DNA from: an uncultured Alteromonadaceae bacterium
GTDB taxonomy: Bacteria > Pseudomonadota > Gammaproteobacteria > Enterobacterales > Alteromonadaceae
Reading direction: 5' to 3'
Assembly (NCBI GenBank): GCA_947503265.1
Contig: CANNDC010000002.1
Coordinates: forward strand, 310,001-374,000
Length of the DNA stretch: 64,000 nt
In this document: positions 1-9,198 of the stretch, piece after piece
Layout of the letters: each line of letters starts with the position of its first letter
Numbering within the stretch: position 1 is the first letter of the stretch
The notes under the pieces: generated by a model
Database searches by the model: none
Told to the model about the DNA's origin: nothing
The model's input: only the letters and a program-made list of their open reading frames with translations
Made by a program: the position numbers and the translations under genes

Positions 1-2
1 AC

Positions 3-53
3 ATCACCACAGATGCAGTGCTAGAGGCTGCTAACGAATTATTAGCTAACTAA
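3..53 (+). CDS. tkt: transketolase, C-terminal end only (partial)
   Basis: Only the last 16 codons and the stop are in the window. The readable tail ITTDAVLEAANELLAN resembles the C-terminal helix of transketolases. The identification rests mainly on context: tkt commonly lies directly upstream of epd and pgk in gammaproteobacteria, and a terminator follows immediately. The assignment is therefore an inference from gene order plus a short tail. Confidence 0.6.
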   Translation: MTTDAVLEAANELLAN

Positions 54-58
54 GATAG

Positions 59-83
59 AAGGCGCCTTTTGGGCGCTTTTTTT
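59..83 (+). terminator. Rho-independent terminator after tkt
   Basis: The arms GCGCC and GGCGC are perfectly complementary and are extended by A-T and G-T pairs. They surround a 5-base loop and run into seven Ts. It separates the upstream gene from epd, so epd needs its own promoter or read-through. Confidence 0.85.
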
Positions 84-105
84 GCAACAGTAGAAATCAA
101 AAAAT

Positions 106-1143
106 ATGCTTCGTGTGGCTATCAATGGGTTCGGGCGAATAGGTCGTAACCTTCTTAGGGCAATCTACGAAACCGGACGCAATCAACATATTCAAGTGGT
201 GGCTATCAATGAGATAGCTTCTCCGGAAGGCATTGCTCATTTACTTAAGTATGATACTTCCCATGGTCGATTTTCTTTTGCCGTTGAATTACAAGACAGA
301 ATATTGAATGTCGCTGGTGACCCTATAGTCTTGTTACAAAGTCAGGATATCGATCAATTACCTTGGCAAAATTTAGGTATTGATTTGGTCTTAGAATGCT
401 CTGGGGTCAATGGGGATAGACAATCTGGCGAGGAACATATTGCTCAGGGTGCAAAAAAAGTGCTCTTTTCTCAACCTTGTTCGCCGGACATGGACGCGAC
501 AGTCATTTATGGCATTAACGATGATCAACTGAAAACAACTGATCGCATCGTTTCCAATGGTTCATGTACAACAAATTGTATCGTACCCATCATTCAAGTG
601 TTAGATGCTGCATTTGAGGTGCTTAGCGGCACAATTACAACTATTCATGCTTCTATGCATGACCAACAAGTGATAGATGCATATCATCCTGATTTGAGAC
701 GCACACGTGCAGCCAGTCAATCGATCATTCCGGTGGATACCAGATTGGCAGTTGGGATTGAACGAATTTTGCCTAAGTTTGCAGGTAAGTTCGAAGCGAT
801 TGCTGTACGGGTGCCAACCATCAATGTTACCGCTATGGATTTGAGCGTTACCTTGGATTCAAAGGTGTCCGTTGAAGACGTTAATCATGCATTTATGAAA
901 GCGAGGCAGGGTAGACTTGCCGGTATTTTAGGCTATACCGAAGAGCCATTGGTTTCAGTTGACTTTAATCATGATCCTCATTCTTGCATCGTTGATGGAA
1001 CCCAAACGCGCGTGAGCCACAAACAGTTAGTAAAAACGCTGGTTTGGTGCGACAACGAATGGGGATTTGCGAATAGAATGTTGGATACTGCAATGGCTAT
1101 GTTTCCTGCAGCCGGTCTAAATCCAGTAAAAATAGATGCATAG
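106..1143 (+). CDS. epd: D-erythrose-4-phosphate dehydrogenase
   Basis: Oxidises erythrose 4-phosphate to 4-phosphoerythronate with NAD, the first step of the DXP-independent route to pyridoxal phosphate; cytoplasmic. The 345-residue protein is close to the E. coli length. It has the N-terminal Rossmann start [10 protein letters not shown], the catalytic motif SCTTNC with Cys154, and the block [20 protein letters not shown], which is characteristic of Epd rather than glycolytic GapA. It sits between tkt and pgk, the standard neighbourhood. The ATG has only a weak Shine-Dalgarno sequence. The GapA alternative is unlikely given the Epd-specific block. Confidence 0.93.
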   Translation: MLRVAINGFGRIGRNLLRAIYETGRNQHIQVVAINEIASPEGIAHLLKYDTSHGRFSFAVELQDRILNVAGDPIVLLQSQDIDQLPWQNLGIDLVLECSGVNGDRQSGEEHIAQGAKKVLFSQPCSPDMDATVIYGINDDQLKTTDRIVSNGSCTTNCIVPIIQVLDAAFEVLSGTITTIHASMHDQQVIDAYHPDLRRTRAASQSIIPVDTRLAVGIERILPKFAGKFEAIAVRVPTINVTAMDLSVTLDSKVSVEDVNHAFMKARQGRLAGILGYTEEPLVSVDFNHDPHSCIVDGTQTRVSHKQLVKTLVWCDNEWGFANRMLDTAMAMFPAAGLNPVKIDA

Positions 1144-1212
1144 TTCAAAGATATCATTAAGATCAAGCTTATAAACAAAAAGATTTATTAATTTAAGATA
1201 GAGGAAAGTGTG

Positions 1213-2397
1213 ATGACAATTATTAGTATGGCTGACATACCTTTATCGGGTAAAACAGTACTGATACGTGAAGACCTGAATGTACCAATCAAAGACGGTC
1301 AAGTAACGTCCGATGCGAGATTAAGAGCCGCTTTGCCAACTATCAAAATGGCCTTGGAATCGGGTGCCAAAGTGATGGTTATGTCGCATCTTGGTAGACC
1401 GACTGAAGGTCAATTTGAAGCTCAGTATTCCATGCAACCCGTTGTCGATTATCTACAAAAAGCCTTGAACGGTCCTGTTAGATTGTTAAGCGATTATCTA
1501 TCCGGCGAGGTTGCTACACCGTCTGAGGGTGAGCTAGTCGTGTTAGAAAACGTTAGATTCAATCCTGGTGAGAAAAAGGATGAAGAATCCCTCGCTAAAC
1601 GTTATGCATCACTTTGCGATGTGTTTGTCATGGATGCGTTTGGTACGGCTCACCGAGCACAAGCTTCTACCCATGGTGTCGCTAAGTTTGCGCCAATTGC
1701 TTGCGCTGGTCCCTTGCTCTCAAATGAGTTAGCTGCCTTGGGGAAAGCATTGCATAACCCTGCACGCCCCATGCTGGCAATCGTAGGCGGCTCTAAGGTT
1801 TCAACAAAACTTACCGTGCTTGATTCCTTATCAACCAAAGTCGATCAACTCATCGTAGGCGGTGGTATTGCCAATACGTTTATCGCAGCGACAGGCAATA
1901 ACGTTGGAAAATCATTGTTTGAAGCCGATCTTGTACCCGAAGCCTCTAGACTGCTGAAGGCGGCTCAAGACAATGGTGGCGATATTCCAGTCCCTTCAGA
2001 TGTCGTGGTAGGAAAGGCTTTTTCTGAGACTGCCGAAGCAACGCTCAAAGGTGTCGATGACGTAGCTGAAGACGATATGATCTTTGATATTGGACCCCAG
2101 ACAGCCCAGCAGTTAGCTCAGTTAATTAAACAAGCCGGTACCATTGTATGGAATGGCCCAGTTGGAGTGTTCGAGTTTGATCAATTTGGTGAAGGAACCA
2201 AAGCTCTGGCATTGGCAATTGCAGAAAGTGACGCATTCTCCATCGCTGGTGGCGGAGATACCTTGGCGGCGGTAGATAAATATAATATTGCTGATAAAGT
2301 ATCTTATATTTCTACCGGTGGTGGCGCATTCCTAGAATTTCTTGAAGGAAAGACATTACCCGCTGTTGCTATGTTAGAAAGTCGTGGTAACGACTGA
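1213..2397 (+). CDS. pgk: phosphoglycerate kinase
   Basis: Transfers the acyl phosphate of 1,3-bisphosphoglycerate to ADP in glycolysis (reverse in gluconeogenesis); cytoplasmic. The family landmarks are present in order: an N-terminal REDLNVP segment, MSHLGRP, the ENVRFNPGE block, [10 protein letters not shown], the hinge sequence GGSKVSTK, and a C-terminal [14 protein letters not shown] nucleotide site. About 394 residues is normal. GAGGAAAG lies 5-6 bases upstream of the ATG chosen here; a GTG one codon earlier is also possible. It follows epd by about 70 bases and is probably co-transcribed with it. Class II aldolase (fba), which often follows pgk, is absent here. Confidence 0.96.
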   Translation: MTIISMADIPLSGKTVLIREDLNVPIKDGQVTSDARLRAALPTIKMALESGAKVMVMSHLGRPTEGQFEAQYSMQPVVDYLQKALNGPVRLLSDYLSGEVATPSEGELVVLENVRFNPGEKKDEESLAKRYASLCDVFVMDAFGTAHRAQASTHGVAKFAPIACAGPLLSNELAALGKALHNPARPMLAIVGGSKVSTKLTVLDSLSTKVDQLIVGGGIANTFIAATGNNVGKSLFEADLVPEASRLLKAAQDNGGDIPVPSDVVVGKAFSETAEATLKGVDDVAEDDMIFDIGPQTAQQLAQLIKQAGTIVWNGPVGVFEFDQFGEGTKALALAIAESDAFSIAGGGDTLAAVDKYNIADKVSYISTGGGAFLEFLEGKTLPAVAMLESRGND

Positions 2398-2442
2398 GAA
2401 ACGTGTAAAACTGACGATAAATGTGGATAAGGTGTGCTGCAT

Positions 2443-2619
2443 ATGGCATCACAACCCTCACTAGATACGCTGAAGAAATTTGTAACAGACAAAGGGCAGA
2501 TAGCAAGTTTCTTTAGCGCCCTGTCAGAAGGGCTATTTGATCATTTATCCGATGCTGTCTTTACTTCCACAATTGATGATTCAATCAGAAGTATTTACCA
2601 AGCGTCAATAATCTACTGA
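2443..2619 (+). CDS. possible small hypothetical protein (58 aa)
   Basis: A short open frame directly downstream of pgk begins MASQPSLDTLKKF and is rich in Phe and Ser in its middle. An AAGG lies about 10 bases upstream of the ATG, and a GTG three codons earlier could also start it. I recognise no domain, transmembrane segment or signal peptide. It occupies the place where fba would be expected, so it may be a real small gene or chance coding. Low confidence. Confidence 0.3.
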   Translation: MASQPSLDTLKKFVTDKGQIASFFSALSEGLFDHLSDAVFTSTIDDSIRSIYQASIIY

Positions 2620-2621
2620 AC

Positions 2622-2656
2622 TTAATCGGGCAAATCTAACCCAGCACCTCGATTAA
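2622..2656. terminator. possible bidirectional hairpin between pgk-side ORF and ppx
   Basis: A perfect 7-bp inverted repeat, TTAATCG and CGATTAA, with a 21-base loop lies in the convergent gap just beyond the ppx stop. There is no T-tract, so it is at best a weak terminator. Confidence 0.3.
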
Positions 2657-2659
2657 CCA

Positions 2660-4189
2660 TCACTGAAAAGAGAGACTGAAGTCTAGTGTCATTAAATACT
2701 CAGCTTCTCTCTCTAAATCAGCAGTAATAATCGGTTTCTGTGTTAACCAGTCATCTGCGAATTTCAAACTAATTTGAGTATCGGATACCTGAATTTCGAT
2801 ATCGGGTAAGATGTCATCCTGTCGCTTAATATTCAGCAGTACTCCCAAGCGTAATATCAGAAGCAATTTATAAACTGTATGTGGCTCAAACTGCCAAAAT
2901 TCAGGAAATTCTTCAACACGGATTTTCTTGCGATGAAAACGAGCGAGCAAAGATAGAAGTTGTTGCTGTTCTTGGTTGAAACCATGTAAATCAACGTTTT
3001 GTAGAATGTACTCTGAATGGCGCTGTACACCCCGTGTATTTATTTGCAGACCGACCTCATGCAGCAATGCCGCCCAAGCGAGCATATTTCGATTGTCCAA
3101 TCCGCCAATTTTCCAGTCTTTTCGACATTTGTCGTAGATCATCATACTGGTATCATGAACACGCTTTGCTTGCTCAGTATCAACATCATATCGTGTCGCT
3201 AGACTTAGCGCCGTGCGTTCGCGAATATCTTGGTGAGCGAGTTGTTTCTCCATTTCATAGATGACACCCTCTCTAAGGGCGGCAGCGGAATATTCCATTA
3301 CCAGCACTTTTAGGTTTTGAAATATCGCAATTAAAATGGAAATTCCAGCCGCTAAAACAGGAATCCGTTGTTCAGAAATACCTTCCAAGGTTAGGTTGTC
3401 GATATGTTTGGCGTCACAACATTGCTTTCTCAGTTCGACTAAATCGTCTAAGGTGACAAATCCCTCTGGGTTCGATTCACGCAATGATTGTGCGAGTAGC
3501 ACAATGGCTTTGATCGTGCCTGATGTGCCAATACAATGTTGCCAACCGAATTTAAGATATTTGCTATCAATTAATTCTAATTCTTGCTGAGCCGCAGTCG
3601 TCGCTCGTTTAAAGGCGGCCTGGGTCAGATGTCCATCTTTAAAAAAGCGTTTTGTATAGCTTACACAACCCATCTGTAAGCTACGTAGAATTTTTGCTTC
3701 AAATCCCTCACCGATAATAAATTCTGTGGAGCCACCCCCTATATCGGCAACTAATCTTTGCCCCGTATCCTGAACAGTATGAGCCACGCCAGAGTATATG
3801 AGCCGTGCTTCCTCAATACCGGAAATTATCTCTACAGGGTAAGGTAGAATTTTGCGCGCTGCGCGAATAAATTCTTTGGCGTTTTTGGCTTTGCGAAGTG
3901 TGTAAGTTGCAACGATGCGCACTGAGTCAGGTTCGAATCCTTTGAGGCTTTCCGCTACCATTTCCAGCGTATCTAATCCTCGCTGCATTGCTTCTGGAGA
4001 CAAGATATTGTTTTTATCAAGACCGTCGGCTAATCGCACCTTTTGCTTGACTCTATGCAGAATTTGCACTGAGCCAGCGACAATGCGTCCGACGACTAGG
4101 TGAAAGCTATTCGAGCCTATATCCAATGCGGCGACTTTAGTCGCTTCACGTGTTTCTGCGTTTTCAAATGCTTCACTTATCTCAGGCAT
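2660..4189 (-). CDS. ppx: exopolyphosphatase
   Basis: Releases orthophosphate from the ends of inorganic polyphosphate (Ppx/GppA phosphatase family, ASKHA fold). The 509 residues match E. coli Ppx (513). Seen in order are the phosphate-1 motif AALDIGSNSFHLVVGR near residue 20, the second nucleotide/phosphate loop LVADIGGGSTEFIIGE, the GTSGTIKAI segment, and a C-terminal HD-like domain (LLHEVGLQI) that separates long Ppx from shorter GppA. AGGAAAAG precedes the ATG. It follows ppk by about 50 bases on the same strand, the classic ppk-ppx operon, so synthesis and breakdown of polyphosphate are encoded together. GppA is the alternative, but operon position and length favour Ppx. Confidence 0.93.
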   Translation of the reverse strand: MPEISEAFENAETREATKVAALDIGSNSFHLVVGRIVAGSVQILHRVKQKVRLADGLDKNNILSPEAMQRGLDTLEMVAESLKGFEPDSVRIVATYTLRKAKNAKEFIRAARKILPYPVEIISGIEEARLIYSGVAHTVQDTGQRLVADIGGGSTEFIIGEGFEAKILRSLQMGCVSYTKRFFKDGHLTQAAFKRATTAAQQELELIDSKYLKFGWQHCIGTSGTIKAIVLLAQSLRESNPEGFVTLDDLVELRKQCCDAKHIDNLTLEGISEQRIPVLAAGISILIAIFQNLKVLVMEYSAAALREGVIYEMEKQLAHQDIRERTALSLATRYDVDTEQAKRVHDTSMMIYDKCRKDWKIGGLDNRNMLAWAALLHEVGLQINTRGVQRHSEYILQNVDLHGFNQEQQQLLSLLARFHRKKIRVEEFPEFWQFEPHTVYKLLLILRLGVLLNIKRQDDILPDIEIQVSDTQISLKFADDWLTQKPIITADLEREAEYLMTLDFSLSFQ

Positions 4190-4238
4190 GCTTTTCCTAA
4201 CTACTGGCGTTTAACCTACAATGTTAGAAAAATGGTCA

Positions 4239-6302
4239 TTATTCAAGCTCTTTTAAATAATCGTATATCTCTACTTGAGATCGACGCTTCTTGCGGTTTC
4301 CTCGGCGCACGTATTTATTTGTTTGTTCCGGGTCTATCACTCGTGCTTTCATTGTGTCCTGCAGTTGAATTTCCAATATATCAATGATGCGTTGCTTAAG
4401 ATCTTCATCGTAGATGGGACAACCTACTTCAATTCTATTGTCCATGTTTCTGGCCATCCAATCGGCAGATGAAATAATGACTTTAGGTTTCCCTGCATTC
4501 CTAAACACCATAACGCGCGGGTGCTCAAGAAAGCGGTCAACAATACTAATAATCGAGATGTTTTCACTAAGCCCTTTTACACCTGCATTTAACGCACACA
4601 TGCCTCGCACAATGGCACTGACTTTCACTCCGGCCTGGCTGGCACGGTACAGATCATCGATCAATTCTTGGTCTACTAGATTGTTGACCTTGAGAATTAT
4701 GCCGGAATCTTGCCCTTCAATGGCATTTTGTATTTCCTGACGCACCAATATTTGAATTTTTGTGCGCGCATTAATTGGTGAAACCTGTAAATGCTGAAAC
4801 TTAGTTCGACGATAGGGTAATTGAATCAACTCAAACACGTAAATAGCCTCTTGGGCAATGTCTTGGTTACGAGTGAATAAACTAAAATCAGTGTATATTT
4901 TGGCGGTTTTTTCGTTGAAATTTCCCGTTCCTAAATGTGCGTAATGAATAAGCTCTCCGCTTTCCTCTCGGCTAACCACACAAAGCTTACTGTGAATTTT
5001 AAACGATGGTGAACCCAAAACCACCCGAATACCTGCATCCGTCATGGTTTTTGACCATTCAATATTGGCTTCTTCGTCAAATCGCGCTCTCAGCTCGACG
5101 ACAACCGTTACGGTTTTGCCATTGTCGACTGCGTCTATCAATGAACTGATAATACGTGATTTATTTGCGACGCGATAAATGTTTAAGCGGATGTGTTTCA
5201 CGCTTGGATCAAAGGCTGCTTGCCGAACAAATTCAGTAAAATGCAGGAATCGATGATAGGGGTAGTAAAGCAGAATATCCTTGTGGGTAATAGCTTCAAA
5301 AACGGTATCAAATTGAGTGAATACCTTCGAATTAATTGCCGGTAGTGGCGGGTTTTCTAAGTATTCGCGGCCGACGTTTGGAAAACCAATGAAGTCTTTG
5401 AAGTTTCGATAACGCCCTCCCGCGATAAGACTGTCATAAGAAGAAATTTTTAGTCGTTTCTTTAAATTGTCGAGCATTTCTTGTGGCATGTCACCGTCAT
5501 AACCGACTCGTACGGGTTCAGCGATGAGTCGTTGCTTCATGCTTTCTGACATTTTTTCTACAAAACTTTCGTCAATTTCGTTATTTATTGAGTATTCCGA
5601 GTCGCGCGTCATTTTGAATGAATATGCCTCTAACTCGTCGAAATCCACGAAGCCTTTGAATATAATTTCTAAGCAAAGTTGAATGATGTCATCGAGTAGA
5701 ATGATGTGTTTTTTCTTTCGTGACTTCTCGGGGGGAATAACGATAAAACGTGACATTTCCTCGGATGGAAGTTCGATGGTTGCATACTTGGTGCGTTTAT
5801 CTTTCTTTTTAATAGCGACATAAAGATAGGTACCAAAGTCATTTAATCGGCTCACCAAATCGACTTTTTTGTGCAGCAGAATCGGTGCAATATGACGTAA
5901 TATTTTGTTTTTGAAATAACTTATCAGCCATTCTTTCTGAAACTCGGTTAAGTTATCTTTGTCAGTTAAGATAATATTGTAACGGCTTAACTTAGTGACT
6001 ATTTCTTCATAAATGCTGTCGACCGCATCGGTCATGTTTTTGACTTTTTGCTGGATTTTTTCCATCAACAACTTAGTTTGTTGAGCGGCAACCTCATTAC
6101 CTTCATTTTCATGAATATAAATCTGACGTTTGACCTCAGCCACGCGAACTCGATAAAACTCGTCCATGTTACTCGAAAAAATACCGAGAAAACGGATCCG
6201 TTCAACTATGGGGTTTTTCTTATCTGCGGCTTCCTGTAAAACGCGTTCGTTAAACGCTAGCCAACTGAGTTCTTTGGGGTAATACAAATCTGAATTTAGC
6301 AT
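4239..6302 (-). CDS. ppk1: polyphosphate kinase 1
   Basis: Makes long-chain polyphosphate from ATP reversibly through a phosphohistidine intermediate; membrane-associated in related organisms. At 687 residues it matches E. coli Ppk (688). The N-terminal domain begins YYPKELSWLAFNERVLQEA. The autophosphorylated histidine is His437 (KIHSK) and the second active-site histidine is His456 (HLGTGNFNEKTA), two positions from their E. coli equivalents. The C-terminal phospholipase-D-like fold is complete. It is the first gene of the ppk-ppx operon, and a possible Pho-box-like site lies upstream. Confidence 0.96.
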   Translation of the reverse strand: MLNSDLYYPKELSWLAFNERVLQEAADKKNPIVERIRFLGIFSSNMDEFYRVRVAEVKRQIYIHENEGNEVAAQQTKLLMEKIQQKVKNMTDAVDSIYEEIVTKLSRYNIILTDKDNLTEFQKEWLISYFKNKILRHIAPILLHKKVDLVSRLNDFGTYLYVAIKKKDKRTKYATIELPSEEMSRFIVIPPEKSRKKKHIILLDDIIQLCLEIIFKGFVDFDELEAYSFKMTRDSEYSINNEIDESFVEKMSESMKQRLIAEPVRVGYDGDMPQEMLDNLKKRLKISSYDSLIAGGRYRNFKDFIGFPNVGREYLENPPLPAINSKVFTQFDTVFEAITHKDILLYYPYHRFLHFTEFVRQAAFDPSVKHIRLNIYRVANKSRIISSLIDAVDNGKTVTVVVELRARFDEEANIEWSKTMTDAGIRVVLGSPSFKIHSKLCVVSREESGELIHYAHLGTGNFNEKTAKIYTDFSLFTRNQDIAQEAIYVFELIQLPYRRTKFQHLQVSPINARTKIQILVRQEIQNAIEGQDSGIILKVNNLVDQELIDDLYRASQAGVKVSAIVRGMCALNAGVKGLSENISIISIVDRFLEHPRVMVFRNAGKPKVIISSADWMARNMDNRIEVGCPIYDEDLKQRIIDILEIQLQDTMKARVIDPEQTNKYVRRGNRKKRRSQVEIYDYLKELE

Positions 6303-6346
6303 CTATAACCTAAGATAAAGTAGAGTTTTTACTTGTTAACCTTGCA

Positions 6347-6368
6347 GTCTACAAGATTTATATGACGG
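6347..6368 (-). promoter_or_regulatory. Pho-box-like site upstream of ppk1 (tentative)
   Basis: Read on the minus strand, CCGTCATATAA closely resembles the first half of the PhoB consensus (CTGTCATAWAW). The following CTTGTAGAC is only a poor second half. The site lies 45-66 bases upstream of the ppk1 start. The phosphate-rich neighbourhood makes PhoB control plausible, but the second half-site is weak. Confidence 0.3.
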
Positions 6369-6388
6369 TTCGATTATGCTCGAAAATA

Positions 6389-6892
6389 CTAGTTCAACTC
6401 AATATCTACAATTAAATCATTGGCAATATCTTCCAATGCACTTCGCAAGGAGCCGGTATCAAAATCTTGTGGTATTTCAACTTTCGCATGGGCCTTGAAC
6501 AACAAACTGCCCCAATTAGGCGCGCTTTCACAGCTAGTTTCAAATTTAACAATATTGATATTGAATTGATTCAATACTGTCGTGAGTTCGCTCACAATAC
6601 CGACTTTATCATTCCCCATGATGTCAATTTCTGCCAGTTCTATCTTGTCTTTTTGTGCAGCTTCTGCACTGACTAAGTGGATGGTTAAGTCGGGGTGATT
6701 TGCAAAGGCATCAATTAAGGTTTGATGGCTTTCGTGAGGTAAATCAATTTGAACAAAACCGGCGAAATGTCCTGCCATATGCGAAAAGTTACTTCCTAAC
6801 CAGTTACCGTTCAACTTTCTTACTTGCTTTGCCAGTGAATCGATTAACCCTGGCTTGTCGCGTCCCACTAACGTAAAAATCAAAGGTTTCAT
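6389..6892 (-). CDS. GcvR-like protein with two ACT domains
   Basis: 167 residues made of two ACT domains, residues 1-75 (FTLVGRDKPGLIDSLAKQV) and 88-165 (DIMGNDKVGIVSELTTVL). This is the architecture of GcvR, the glycine-cleavage-system repressor accessory protein that binds GcvA in E. coli. No DNA-binding domain is present, as expected for GcvR. It has no gcv gene nearby and stands divergent from the pst genes, so the regulated pathway cannot be read from context. It is a GcvR-family protein with high confidence; the exact target is uncertain. Confidence 0.8.
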   Translation of the reverse strand: MKPLIFTLVGRDKPGLIDSLAKQVRKLNGNWLGSNFSHMAGHFAGFVQIDLPHESHQTLIDAFANHPDLTIHLVSAEAAQKDKIELAEIDIMGNDKVGIVSELTTVLNQFNINIVKFETSCESAPNWGSLLFKAHAKVEIPQDFDTGSLRSALEDIANDLIVDIELN

Positions 6893-6949
6893 TATGTCTG
6901 CCTTTCAACGGGGTGAATTCATATAACAATAGGATAGCGTATTGTGTGG

Positions 6950-6977
6950 TTGATCGGCAGATTAATTCCTTTACACT
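6950..6977 (+). promoter_or_regulatory. candidate sigma-70 promoter for pstCAB-phoU
   Basis: TTGATC is followed 16 bases later by TACACT. This would place the transcript start some 35-40 bases before the GTG at 7021, which supports that GTG over the farther upstream start at 6913. Moderate to weak matches only; no convincing Pho box was seen here. Confidence 0.35.
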
Positions 6978-7020
6978 AGCGCCAACATTAAAAATCGGTT
7001 TGTTAATTACGGTTAAGTCA

Positions 7021-9198
7021 GTGGTCTATTCTTTAAGCAGCACGACTAAAAAAAGACAGCTAAAAAACCAAGTATTTGCAAAAATAATTGCGATAGCTGG
7101 CTGGCTGGTGATGATCACGCTGGCTTTGCTTGTGTGGCATTTGTCTGCTCAAGTGTTACCGATGTTGCAATCACCTCAAATACGCATCGATAAAACCTTT
7201 TCTTTACCTTCCAATACTCAAGTCATTCAACTCAACGACATTGCTCAAGGTCGTGCTTTGCTGACATTGAACCAAGCATGTCGATTAGAATTCCACACAG
7301 CTCTGGATTCATCAGATAATCTTGAAAAAGTCAAAACCATTCCAGGCCTATGTTCTGATTCCATTCAAACTCACTCCTTTAAAGGAGATGTGTATGTCGC
7401 AAGAATAAATAAATCTGGACTATTACGGCTGGAAAAAAACACGCAATTACAAAAACAAATTGTAAGTTCTCTAGAATTGTCCTTTGCCATAACAGGCGTC
7501 AGCAGCCAATCCAATATTCTCGATTGGGACTTTGCCATTTCCGAAACCGCCATCATGGTTTACGTTAGACTAGAGAATCAGCATACCGATTCTATTTGGA
7601 AAGTGTTCTGGGTAAATCGTCAAAATACCAGCGAAATATACACTGATATCGTCACACAAAATGATCTTGGGGAGCCAGCGGAACTGGAAGTTGCACCCGT
7701 TTTGTTACCGTCAATTAATCAATATTTATTTGCCACAGAAACGAGCTTGATTAGCAAAAAAATAATGGGCAATGAAAGCAATATTCTGCCAATTCAATCA
7801 AAGGTGCTCGGCTTCAATGCAGTTCCTAGCCATCGGTCAATATTCATTCATTTCGAGAACAATCAACTACAGAAATGGAGCTTGGTAAACTCAAAAGGTA
7901 ATCTAAAATTTGTTCCTATTTTCAGCATAGATGACATTTCACCTACCGGGTATATGCATTTTCATCGTGACGAAAATGTGGCGATTTTAGTATCTTCAAA
8001 ATCAGATACTCTTACCTTAGTCAATTACGTTACAGGAGAATTACTCTCTAGTTTTGGATTGGAAGCACTTGAAAATCAGCCAATAATTGAGTCGACTTGG
8101 CAAAACAATAATTTGTACCTAGCAACTAACGAAAAAATCTACGGTATTGAGACAAGTGGGATTTCTTCGGTAAGCACTCTAAAATCTTTATGGGAGAAAG
8201 TGCAGTATGAGGGGTACGATAAACCCGAGTATGTTTGGCAAACTACCTTTGCATCTGATTACCAAGAAGCCAAGTTTAGTGTAGTTCCGTTGATCATTGG
8301 TAGTTTAAAAGCCTCGTTCTTGGCGCTGTTTATTGCTGTTCCTTTGGCCATTCTGACAGCAATTTACACTGGCTTTATTGCTCCAGAAAAACTGCGCAAC
8401 TGGATGAAACCGACCATAGAGATGCTTGAGGCAGTTCCCTCGGTAATCATAGGATTTATTGCTGCCATTTGGTTGGCACCGTTGGCGGAACATTTTTTAA
8501 TATCTTTTATTTTATTTGTACTTTCCATTCCCTTCTCGCTACTTTTGTTTGCCATGGCGCATGGTCGGATAGCCAATGCTCTACCGCAGCAAATCAAGCA
8601 AGGATGGGAGTTACCCGCTGTGGCCATTGTCTTGATTGTTAACGCATTCCTAACCATAAAACTAGGTAGCTGGTTGAGTATTGAAAGTGCTGATTCTGAC
8701 TTAAGTATTGTTGAATTTTTAGGACTCCACAGTTTTGACAAAAGCACCTTAGTCGTTGCAATAGCGCTGGGTATTGCAATTACTCCGTCTATTTATTCGA
8801 TTGCTGAAGATGCTATTTACGATGTTCCTTCTTCATTAAAAAAAGCCTCCTATGCCCTAGGAGCAACACAGTTGCAAACGCTAAGGAAAGTGGTTTTGAC
8901 ACTCGCTTATCCTGGTATTTTATCCGCAGTTACTTTAGGGTTAGGGCGAGCTATTGGAGAGACAATGATCGTTTTAATGGTGACGGGAAATACACCGGTA
9001 GCAGACTGGGATTTGTTGACCGGGATCAGAACCATGACCGCCAATTTGGCTATCGAATTGCCTGAATCAGAGGTGGGTAGTAGCCACTATCAAGTACTGT
9101 TTTACACCGCTCTAATATTGTTCTTATTTACCTTTTTTATCAATACAATTGCCGAGTTCTTGCGTCAATGGTTACGGAAGAATTATCAAAGTGCGTGA
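7021..9198 (+). CDS. pstC: phosphate ABC transporter permease PstC (long form)
   Basis: Inner-membrane permease of the high-affinity Pst phosphate importer. After a first membrane segment (IIAIAGWLVMITLALLVW) there is an unusually large periplasmic region of about 350-400 residues with beta-rich, WD-like spacing. The usual permease part follows, with five or more membrane helices and the cytoplasmic EAA-type loop (SLKKASYALGATQLQTLRKVV). Classical PstC has about 320 residues; this one has about 725. The GTG start is a judgement: an in-frame GTG at 6913 would add 36 residues, but a candidate promoter lies between the two. The stop overlaps pstA, so the two subunits are translationally coupled. 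No pstS is adjacent. Confidence 0.9.
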   Translation: MVYSLSSTTKKRQLKNQVFAKIIAIAGWLVMITLALLVWHLSAQVLPMLQSPQIRIDKTFSLPSNTQVIQLNDIAQGRALLTLNQACRLEFHTALDSSDNLEKVKTIPGLCSDSIQTHSFKGDVYVARINKSGLLRLEKNTQLQKQIVSSLELSFAITGVSSQSNILDWDFAISETAIMVYVRLENQHTDSIWKVFWVNRQNTSEIYTDIVTQNDLGEPAELEVAPVLLPSINQYLFATETSLISKKIMGNESNILPIQSKVLGFNAVPSHRSIFIHFENNQLQKWSLVNSKGNLKFVPIFSIDDISPTGYMHFHRDENVAILVSSKSDTLTLVNYVTGELLSSFGLEALENQPIIESTWQNNNLYLATNEKIYGIETSGISSVSTLKSLWEKVQYEGYDKPEYVWQTTFASDYQEAKFSVVPLIIGSLKASFLALFIAVPLAILTAIYTGFIAPEKLRNWMKPTIEMLEAVPSVIIGFIAAIWLAPLAEHFLISFILFVLSIPFSLLLFAMAHGRIANALPQQIKQGWELPAVAIVLIVNAFLTIKLGSWLSIESADSDLSIVEFLGLHSFDKSTLVVAIALGIAITPSIYSIAEDAIYDVPSSLKKASYALGATQLQTLRKVVLTLAYPGILSAVTLGLGRAIGETMIVLMVTGNTPVADWDLLTGIRTMTANLAIELPESEVGSSHYQVLFYTALILFLFTFFINTIAEFLRQWLRKNYQSA

